This document shows positions 58,569-64,000 of a stretch of DNA of 64,000 nt, in pieces (position 1 is the first letter of the stretch; the number at the start of each line of letters is the position of its first letter). The DNA lies in NCBI RefSeq assembly GCF_020885975.1, contig NZ_AP025183.1, positions 1,922,001 to 1,986,000 on the forward strand, given 5' to 3'. A program made the translations under genes and the position numbers. This DNA is from Flavobacterium ammonificans. GTDB taxonomy: Bacteria > Bacteroidota > Bacteroidia > Flavobacteriales > Flavobacteriaceae. The notes beneath the pieces were generated by a model. The model worked only from the letters and a program-made list of their open reading frames with translations. It made no database searches and had not been told where the DNA came from.

Positions 58569-58582
58569 AAACCCTATTTTTG
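58553..58582 (+). promoter_or_regulatory. Promoter of the GYF-domain gene, overlapping attR
   Basis: TTG (58553-58555), 19 bp, TATTTTTG (58575-58582) matches the Bacteroidota consensus. The TTG is inside the att core and is therefore present in both attL and attR. Confidence 0.65.
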
Positions 58583-58597
58583 AATATAAATTCACTC

Positions 58598-59317
58598 ATG
58601 AAAAAATATTTTTTACATAACGGAACCGAAAGCTCTGGACCATTTAGTTTTGACGAATTGAGAGCCATGAATATCACCAAAACCACACCAGTTTGGTTTG
58701 AAGGAATGGAAAAATGGAAATATGCAAAAGATGTTGAAGAACTGTATGAATTAGTTGCCGTGACTCCACCTCCTTTTCAAGTAGAAGAAAAAAGTATTCC
58801 TCAACCAACTCAAACGACTCAAACGACTTCAAATGCGACTTATTTGGGTTTGTCTAAAAATACATTTATTACGGTTATTGTCGTAATTGTGGTTGCTTCT
58901 ACAATTGCTATCAATATTATTCAAAATAATCGAAGTGAAGAAATAGAAGCAAAAAACAAAAAAACAGAGATTGAAAACAGACAGTTTTTGTTACAGCAAA
59001 AAGAAATAGAAGAACAAAAGAAATTAATCGAAGAACAACAATTAGCAGAAGAAGAACGAAATGCTAGAGATAAAAAACAAGCTGCGATAGATCGTATTTC
59101 AGAAATTGAAAGCGAAATGGCCGAAATTAAAGATAATTTAGATACTGCTAAAGAAAAATTGGCAAAAGCTTCTAATTTCAAGGTATTACGAACATCCAAT
59201 GAAAAATCAGAAGAGATAAAAAAGATACAATTGGAAATTGAATCGTTTGAAAAAGAATTAGAAGATTTAGAAGCCGAACAAAACCGATTGAATCTTGAAT
59301 TAGAAAAGATTGACTAA
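58598..59317 (+). CDS. GYF_2-domain membrane protein with coiled coil
   Basis: The 239-residue product starts at the ATG 16 bases after the -7 box; the longer frame upstream runs through attR and is not coding. Residues 1-55 form a GYF_2/DUF4339 domain (F-L-H-N-G ... G-P-F-S-F-D-E-L ... V-W-F-E-G-M), then a Pro/Thr linker, a membrane helix near 88-108, and a Glu/Lys-rich coiled coil to the end. GYF domains bind proline-rich partners. It was probably the direct neighbour of mnmE before the insertion. Confidence 0.8.
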   Translation: MKKYFLHNGTESSGPFSFDELRAMNITKTTPVWFEGMEKWKYAKDVEELYELVAVTPPPFQVEEKSIPQPTQTTQTTSNATYLGLSKNTFITVIVVIVVASTIAINIIQNNRSEEIEAKNKKTEIENRQFLLQQKEIEEQKKLIEEQQLAEEERNARDKKQAAIDRISEIESEMAEIKDNLDTAKEKLAKASNFKVLRTSNEKSEEIKKIQLEIESFEKELEDLEAEQNRLNLELEKID

Positions 59318-59318
59318 T

Positions 59319-59699
59319 CTAATTATCAAAATAATCTCCATCCACATAGAACCATGCGCCATTTTCAAATACAAAACGGGAATGTTCATGATGAATCTGT
59401 GATTGTTTCTTTGAGTTTAAATAATAGGCTTTAAAAGTTACAGTAGTTGGTTTAACAGCAAGTATTTCAAGTCGTTGCCAATCATTGGTTTTCGCCCAAT
59501 TTAAAATTTCTTCTTTCGAATAATTATCTCTTTGAGAAGAATGAGTTGTCGCAATTAAATAGTCTACATTATGAATTGTGTAGGCCGAATAACGGGAACG
59601 CATCAAAGCTACGGCAGTCATCGCAGCTTGCGTTCCTTCAATAATGGGCTGACAACATTGATTAAATAAAACTCCCGAATCACAATAACAATTATCCAT
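59319..59699 (-). CDS. YchJ family (UPF0225) metal-binding protein
   Basis: The 126-residue protein begins with the SEC-C-like C-Y-C-D-S-G ... Q-C-C-Q-P zinc-binding motif (residues 4-17) and has the YchJ core M-R-S-R-Y-S-A-Y near 33-40. The function is unknown. It overlaps nothing and lies 1 base after the GYF gene stop, tail to tail, and 5 bases from the next minus-strand gene, with which it forms a run of small genes (59319-60638). Confidence 0.87.
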   Translation of the reverse strand: MDNCYCDSGVLFNQCCQPIIEGTQAAMTAVALMRSRYSAYTIHNVDYLIATTHSSQRDNYSKEEILNWAKTNDWQRLEILAVKPTTVTFKAYYLNSKKQSQIHHEHSRFVFENGAWFYVDGDYFDN

Positions 59700-59704
59700 T
59701 AGTA

Positions 59705-59926
59705 TTAATTAAGTTCGTTAATTTTTTGATGCAATTGATTCAATAACACTTGGTAGCGACTTATTTCAATCAAATCAGCATCATCGTCAGAAAAATCAAG
59801 AAAATCATCCAGTTGTTGGCTAATTTCTACCAATTTATTATTGGCCTCTTTACCGTTTTTGGCGGCAATTAAATCAATTATTTTTTGCACTTCTTGTTGC
59901 AATAAATTAAAATCGTTCTGTTCCAT
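59705..59926 (-). CDS. Hypothetical small acidic protein
   Basis: The 73-residue product is helical and acidic (F-L-D-F-S-D-D-D-A-D near residues 42-51). I do not recognise a family. It lies 5 bases upstream of the YchJ gene and 3 bases downstream of the 51-residue protein, all on the minus strand, so it belongs to a four-gene run. Confidence 0.65.
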   Translation of the reverse strand: MEQNDFNLLQQEVQKIIDLIAAKNGKEANNKLVEISQQLDDFLDFSDDDADLIEISRYQVLLNQLHQKINELN

Positions 59927-59929
59927 ATC

Positions 59930-60085
59930 TTAATTAGTTGTTTCGTCTTGCTTGTTAGCGTTAAATTGCTTGGTAATTTGCTTTAGCTTTTCTTTACGAG
60001 CCATAGCTGCTTTTTTGGCTTTGTCTTGCTCCTTGTGCAATTTGTCGTTATGCTTTTTGATATTCCTTTCGTTATTTCTACCCAT
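59930..60085 (-). CDS. Small Lys-rich protein (51 aa)
   Basis: This short frame encodes 51 residues with a start M-G-R-N-N-E-R and about one Lys in four; the whole chain is predicted helical and highly basic (K-K-A-A-M-A-R-K-E-K-L-K). Its neighbours end and begin 3 and 7 bases away, filling the gap in a tight minus-strand run, which supports it as a real gene. A role in nucleic-acid binding is possible by composition alone. Confidence 0.6.
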   Translation of the reverse strand: MGRNNERNIKKHNDKLHKEQDKAKKAAMARKEKLKQITKQFNANKQDETTN

Positions 60086-60092
60086 GCTTATG

Positions 60093-60638
60093 TTACAGTT
60101 GTTCTCGTTTTATTTCTTCCAACGACTTGTCCGTATAGATAAGTCCGTTAATAATCTTCATCCTTAAATCGTCTATATCATCATACTCAAAATACTTTGC
60201 CCAAGAAGTTAGTTCGAATAAATTCCGAACTTGTTTGATTCTTTTAGCCGTTTCAAAACTGGTTCGAAGCACTGCTTTTTGATCGTAAGTAGGATTGTTT
60301 TTGTGTTGGTAATTTACCGTTTTCTTTTCGAAATTAGCTTGTAGATAATACAACTTATCTGTAGCATTATCTGGATAAAAACTAGTCCAAAGCGCAAAAC
60401 CTAATTTGTATTTTGTGGGCGACTCCGGTTCCATTGGCTCTAATCGCCACTTACTATTAGCGAGTCTCCCCCAGTGGTTTGACAATCGGTACATTCCTTG
60501 CTTGGTATAATAATACCAACTTCCCGCCTTACTTTCATACTGAACGGACAATCCTTCAATAGCAGTAAGTGGTAATTCGTCAAAAACACAAAAGGTGTTT
60601 TTAAACGCATTAGGACTTGGACGGAATTGTTTTGTCAT
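60093..60638 (-). CDS. Conserved-looking hypothetical protein (181 aa)
   Basis: The 181-residue soluble product is rich in aromatic residues (S-W-Y-Y-Y-T-K-Q-G, G-F-A-L-W-T-S-F-Y-P) in an alternating pattern. No signal peptide or catalytic motif is seen, and I do not recognise the family. It is the first gene of the minus-strand run that ends with the YchJ protein. Confidence 0.65.
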   Translation of the reverse strand: MTKQFRPSPNAFKNTFCVFDELPLTAIEGLSVQYESKAGSWYYYTKQGMYRLSNHWGRLANSKWRLEPMEPESPTKYKLGFALWTSFYPDNATDKLYYLQANFEKKTVNYQHKNNPTYDQKAVLRTSFETAKRIKQVRNLFELTSWAKYFEYDDIDDLRMKIINGLIYTDKSLEEIKREQL

Positions 60639-60726
60639 ACTGCAAAAGTAAGTAGAATCTGCTTTTCAGCCTAAACAAACAATAATTGATTAAGTTTGCA
60701 GTCTAAAAATTACTAAATTTAAGATT

Positions 60727-60972
60727 ATGTCTAAATCTTCTCATGATAAAATGCTTCAAAAAGGAGTTTTTACAGGAATAATGGAACAGGATGAAAATGG
60801 CAACTACTTTTGTGGCGAATACCTTTTGGACTATAAATTAGCTAATTCTAATCATGCAATTGGTGATTGGATCACTATTAAATCAGTTATCGAAAATCCG
60901 AGTGACATCAGCTACAACAAATATCCGAAGAAATCGAAAAACTTTGATAAAGCCAATTACAAAGAGGAATAG
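60727..60972 (+). CDS. Hypothetical small protein (81 aa)
   Basis: The 81-residue product has a beta-rich centre (G-V-F-T-G-I-M, G-D-W-I-T-I-K) and a basic C-terminal tail. A TAAGTTTG box lies about 30 bases before the start, divergent from the 181-residue protein gene. Family unknown. Confidence 0.6.
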   Translation: MSKSSHDKMLQKGVFTGIMEQDENGNYFCGEYLLDYKLANSNHAIGDWITIKSVIENPSDISYNKYPKKSKNFDKANYKEE

Positions 60973-61118
60973 CTTTCGCTAAACCCCTCTTCTATGTAAG
61001 AATATTTATTGGTCCAAACCGAAAACTTAAAAAAAAGTGTACCTTTGCAAAAAATTTGTCGATTTTGGATCTAATTTCCATTACAAACAAACTAAACGAC
61101 AAATAGTTATCTTTATTT

Positions 61119-61559
61119 ATGAAAAAAATAGTTGAATACCGCAAGTTATTAAATGTTGACAAAAATGTCGATTTAAAAGATTTAAAAACCATTTATCGCA
61201 ATGCGATGAAAGATGCACATCCTGATAAATTTCAAGGTGATGAAGCTGGTTTAAAAGCGGCTGAAGAAAATAGTAAGTTAATCATTGAGGCGTACCACTT
61301 TTTAGTAAGTATTAATCCTGAAACGATTAAACAAAATATGCCAGAATACACTGAGACTATTACAACATCAACCATTACTGATTATAAATTTGTGAATGGT
61401 AGATTAATCATCAACTTTTCTAACGGTAGTGTATACGAATACATTAGTGTTCCTAAAGCGACTTACGTAAAAATGGTCAATGCTGATTCTCCGGGACGTT
61501 TTGCTAAAAGACATATCCTAAATAATTTTACTTGGAGAAAAACCATTAACCAAGATTAA
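61119..61559 (+). CDS. KTSC domain protein with J-domain-like N-terminus
   Basis: The 146-residue protein has an N-terminal helical region with A-H-P-D-K-F near residue 33, the H-P-D motif of DnaJ J-domains, and a C-terminal KTSC domain (Y-K-F-V-N-G-R-L ... G-S-V-Y-E-Y-I-S-V-P ... S-P-G-R-F). The KTSC domain is found with lysyl-tRNA synthetases and other nucleic-acid proteins. A TACCTTTG box is 71 bases upstream. It ends at a strong terminator. Confidence 0.82.
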   Translation: MKKIVEYRKLLNVDKNVDLKDLKTIYRNAMKDAHPDKFQGDEAGLKAAEENSKLIIEAYHFLVSINPETIKQNMPEYTETITTSTITDYKFVNGRLIINFSNGSVYEYISVPKATYVKMVNADSPGRFAKRHILNNFTWRKTINQD

Positions 61560-61570
61560 TATAACGTTTT

Positions 61571-61601
61571 AAAAAAGCACACTTAATAGTGTGCTTTTTT
61601 T
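61571..61601 (+). terminator. Intrinsic terminator after the KTSC gene
   Basis: AAAAAGCACACT / AGTGTGCTTTTT stem with a 4-base loop and T-run. Confidence 0.8.
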
Positions 61602-61751
61602 ATTCTAATTATTTGAAAATTAAGAAAATACACTCTTATATCCTCAAATTAAAACCCAAAAACTAAGTATAACAAAAATTTAGGTGTAAAAAGTGGTTAT
61701 AATTTATAATTTTAAATACTTTTGCCACTTAAATCATTTAACAAAATCAAA

Positions 61752-62507
61752 ATGAAAAAAATAATTTTATTACTTTCTGCAGCTTTAGTAATTGTTGCTT
61801 GTAGCAAAGTTGGAAAAGGAGAATACATGATTTCTGGTACTGCAAAGGGAATTGAAAACGGAAAAACGATTATCCTTGAAACACAAGACGAAACAGGAAT
61901 GCTTATTGCTAAAGATACTGTGAAGGTAGAAAATGGTAAATTTGAAATGAAAGGTAAAATTACTGAACCTGCATTTTATACCATTAAAGTGGAAGGTGCT
62001 CAAGCTCCTATTCCTTTTATCTTAGAAGAAGGTGAAGAAGTTACTATTGAATTGAACAAAGATAGTATCCAAAAATCAAAAGTTTCAGGAACTTACAATA
62101 ATGATGAGTATGTGAAATTTACTGAAGAGCTTACTAAAATTCAAAAGAAATTAGTTGATTTTCAAACTAAAAACACACCAGCTATGCAAGCGGCTCAGCA
62201 GTCTAAAGATACTGTTGCAATCAACAAATTAATGCAAGAATTTGGAAAAATTCAAGAAGAGGTTGGAGTTACAACTAAAGCTAAATATTTGGCTTATGCT
62301 GAAAGTCATCCAAAATCATTCATTTCAGTTCTTATTTTACAAGGAATGTTAAATGATCCAAGTACTGACATTAAAAAGGCAGAAGCCATGTTCAATGAGT
62401 TTGAAGAAAAATTGCAAAACTCAAAACCTGGTAAAGCAGTAAAAGAAGCTTTAGCAAGACTAAAAGGAGGACCTACTGCGGCACCTTCTATGGGTGGTGC
62501 TAAATGA
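61752..62507 (+). CDS. DUF4369 lipoprotein, N-terminal part of a TlpA-type protein
   Basis: The frame starts with a lipoprotein signal (L-V-I-V-A-C, Cys18) and continues 251 residues with the DUF4369 beta domain (S-G-T-A-K-G-I-E-N-G) and a helical linker. It stops at an in-frame TGA (62505-62507) directly before a thioredoxin-like domain that continues in the same frame to 62912. Such proteins normally are one chain: DUF4369 then TlpA thioredoxin. So this is a full-length gene interrupted by one stop codon. A TACTTTTG box lies at 61717-61724. Confidence 0.75.
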   Translation: MKKIILLLSAALVIVACSKVGKGEYMISGTAKGIENGKTIILETQDETGMLIAKDTVKVENGKFEMKGKITEPAFYTIKVEGAQAPIPFILEEGEEVTIELNKDSIQKSKVSGTYNNDEYVKFTEELTKIQKKLVDFQTKNTPAMQAAQQSKDTVAINKLMQEFGKIQEEVGVTTKAKYLAYAESHPKSFISVLILQGMLNDPSTDIKKAEAMFNEFEEKLQNSKPGKAVKEALARLKGGPTAAPSMGGAK

Positions 62508-62912
62508 AGAGCGGATTTTTCTGCACCTAATCCTGCAGGAAAAGTTATTTCTTTAAAAGAAAGTTTAGGTAAAATTACTATTGTCGATTTCTGGGCGTCT
62601 TGGTGCGGTCCTTGTCGAAAAGAAAATCCTAACATGGTAGCTTTGTATAAAGAGTTTCATGGCAAAGGTTTAAATATCGTTGGAGTTTCCTTAGACAAAG
62701 AGGCGAAAGCTTGGAAAGAAGCAATTGCAAAAGACCAATTGAACTGGATTCATGTATCGAATTTAAAGTTTTGGGATGAACCGATAGCTAAACAATATAA
62801 TGTGGAATCGATTCCAGCTACCTTCATTTTAGACGCTACAGGTAAAGTAGTTGCAAAAGACCTTAGAGGAGTAGAATTGCGCAATAAAATTGCCGAACTT
62901 TTGTCTAAATAA
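62508..62912 (+). pseudogene. Thioredoxin (TlpA) domain cut off by the in-frame TGA
   Basis: In the same frame as the preceding lipoprotein, 134 codons encode a thioredoxin fold with D-F-S-A-P-N-P, the catalytic W-C-G-P-C near the start and the cis-Pro segment S-I-P-A-T-F. No start fits before the internal Met at 62634, which is past the active site. The join also lacks a Pro usually found just before D-F in the linker, suggesting small deletions at the same spot rather than only one substitution. Confidence 0.7.
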
Positions 62913-62938
62913 AGGTTAGCATCAATCAAATATAAAGA

Positions 62939-62963
62939 ATCTCCTTAACGGGAGATTTTTTTT
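62939..62963 (+). terminator. Intrinsic terminator
   Basis: AATCTCC / GGAGATT stem with a T-run. Confidence 0.75.
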
Positions 62964-63018
62964 ATTTAATTCACTTCCAATATGTTAAAAATAATGCTGA
63001 AATTAAGTGTTATTTTAA

Positions 63019-63049
63019 TTTGGAAACATCAAAACAGTTTATATATTTG
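63019..63049 (+). promoter_or_regulatory. Promoter of tRNA-Tyr
   Basis: TTTG, exactly 19 bp, TATATTTG: the best consensus match among the single-gene promoters of the window. The -7 box ends 40 bases before the tRNA. Confidence 0.75.
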
Positions 63050-63089
63050 CAACCGCTTAGACAAATACATACGGCCAAGTCTAGGAAAT

Positions 63090-63170
63090 GGGGAGATACT
63101 CAAGCGGCCAACGAGGGCAGACTGTAAATCTGCTGTGAAAACTTCGCAGGTTCGAATCCTGCTCTCCCCA
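63090..63170 (+). tRNA. tRNA-Tyr (anticodon GTA)
   Basis: An 81-nt class II cloverleaf: acceptor GGGGAGA/TCTCCCC, anticodon loop CTGTAAA (GTA), long variable arm and T-loop GTTCGAATC. A stem AGTCCCA/TGGGACT with T-run follows directly as terminator. Confidence 0.95.
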
Positions 63171-63173
63171 CAA

Positions 63174-63204
63174 AAAAAGTCCCAGTGTAAATTGGGACTT
63201 TTTA
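63174..63204. terminator. Bidirectional intrinsic terminator
   Basis: AAAGTCCCA / TGGGACTTT stem with an 8- to 10-base loop, between tRNA-Tyr (+) and the convergent rhomboid gene (-). Confidence 0.75.
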
Positions 63205-63224
63205 TTTGATTATAATACTACTTA

Positions 63225-63863
63225 TTACAACTTCCCTAAACGCTGCAATATAAATAGCACAATGATTGGAATCGTTAACAAAATGACCATTAAAGTATGG
63301 TCCACTAGTAATTGTGGTTGTTCAATCAATGTAATGACATAACCACCAACTGCACCTCCAAAGTGAGCAGAATGTCCAATGTTATCATTTTGAGATTTCA
63401 TTCCGTAAATAGAATACAGTAAGTACAAAATTCCGAATAAGTAAGCTGGTATAGGAATTATAAAGAAAAGCCCCAACATCATGTCGGGTTGCAATAGAAT
63501 AGCAGAATATAAGACGCCAGTAACTGCGCCAGATGCTCCGACAGCGCGATAATTATAATCGTTTTTTTTGAAAATATAAGTCAATAAGTTTCCGAAAATC
63601 AAACTACCCATATAAATCAGTATAAAAGTCCAATTGCCCATATAGGCTAAAACTAAAGGCGCAAAAAACCAAAGCGTCAACATATTTAATAATAGGTGCG
63701 TCATATCGACATGGAAAAAACCTGAAGAAATCATCCTAATTTGCTCTCCTTTTTGAATGCTTCCTAAATGAAACTCAAACTTTCTAAAAAAACTGGTATC
63801 GTTAAACCCTTTGTAGCTAATCAAAACTGTAACAGCGATGACTATAATTAAAATCACGTTCAT
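63225..63863 (-). CDS. Rhomboid family intramembrane serine protease
   Basis: The 212-residue protein has six membrane helices with the catalytic Ser in G-A-S-G-A-V-T-G near residue 108-115 and the catalytic His in H-S-A-H-F-G-G near 162-168. The second-helix H-x-x-x-N type oxyanion residues are in H-V-D-M-T-H-L-L-L-N-M near 51-61. It cleaves membrane-spanning substrates; targets unknown. Confidence 0.9.
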   Translation of the reverse strand: MNVILIIVIAVTVLISYKGFNDTSFFRKFEFHLGSIQKGEQIRMISSGFFHVDMTHLLLNMLTLWFFAPLVLAYMGNWTFILIYMGSLIFGNLLTYIFKKNDYNYRAVGASGAVTGVLYSAILLQPDMMLGLFFIIPIPAYLFGILYLLYSIYGMKSQNDNIGHSAHFGGAVGGYVITLIEQPQLLVDHTLMVILLTIPIIVLFILQRLGKL

Positions 63864-63974
63864 AAATTATCGTTTATCGTATGGGTAAAGATAGTCATTC
63901 AGTTAAAATGAAGTTGTTACTGTTTTAGTTAAAATTTTCATTTTTTTTGAATTATATTTGTCAAAAATAATCGC

Positions 63975-64000
63975 ATGCAATTCCTGATTTATATTTTAAG
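63975..64000 (+). CDS. Start of a further gene, cut by the window edge
   Basis: An ATG after a TATATTTG box (63953-63960) opens M-Q-F-L-I-Y-I-L and continues past the end. The first residues suit a membrane-anchored acyltransferase (lipid A/lysophospholipid type), but eight residues prove nothing. Confidence 0.3.

Noticed and set aside
62505..62507. The in-frame TGA as a selenocysteine codon
   Set aside because: It is in a linker and not at the C-G-P-C active site, no bacterial SECIS-like hairpin is evident just after it, and Sec use is not expected in this lineage.

Overview
The window is AT-rich chromosomal DNA from a Bacteroidota bacterium of the family Flavobacteriaceae, most likely a Flavobacterium. 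The evidence is the gliding genes gldF and gldG, the lack of Shine-Dalgarno sequences before most starts, promoters of the Bacteroidota form TTG-19 bp-TAnnTTTG, and the protein families present (DUF4294, PG_1098-type methyltransferase, GIN-domain proteins, VirE-N/DUF3987 protein).

Layout. 1-5.3 kb: AI-2E-family permease, THUMP-like methyltransferase, secreted protein, D-Ala-D-Ala dipeptidase, thioredoxin-like protein. 5.4-5.7 kb: three tRNAs (Arg, Pro, Ser) on the minus strand. 5.9-16.7 kb: thiolase, NlpC/P60 peptidase, TPR protein, gyrA, clpC, and a phosphate permease with its DUF47 partner. 17.0-22.1 kb: threonine operon thrA-thrB-thrC, preceded by a 32-codon leader ORF holding seven consecutive Thr codons. 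22.2-23.5 kb: GNAT acetyltransferase and NAD(P)HX dehydratase. 23.7-29.7 kb: a complete minus-strand rRNA operon (16S, tRNA-Ile, tRNA-Ala, 23S, 5S) with three tandem promoters and a triplicated terminator hairpin. 30.2-47.8 kb: housekeeping genes, an ECF sigma/GIN-domain operon, purC, an S9 peptidase, phoH, a SAM hydrolase, gldFG, dnaN and mnmE.

47.77-58.57 kb is an integrated mobile element of about 10.8 kb inserted in the last codons of mnmE. Its ends carry a 16/18-bp direct repeat (12-bp identical core), with copies of TTGTTGCC beside both ends that look like integrase arm sites. The left half is an integration and replication module: tyrosine recombinase, a possible RteC-like protein, an excisionase-like HTH protein and a VirE-N/DUF3987 primase-like protein. 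The right half is copper cargo: a Cys-rich secreted protein, an HMA/DUF3347 lipoprotein and a large multicopper oxidase with a CopB-like tail, preceded by two similar palindromes. The target codons (F-C-I-G-K-stop of MnmE) are the same ones used by the proteobacterial island SGI1. The right-hand att copy also carries the -33 element of the promoter of the next chromosomal gene.

58.6-64 kb: GYF-domain protein, YchJ-family protein, several small lineage proteins (one of 51 aa), a KTSC protein, a TlpA-type lipoprotein split by an in-frame TGA, tRNA-Tyr, a rhomboid protease, and the first codons of a further gene cut by the window edge.

All calls come from reading the sequence and its translations; no database search was run.
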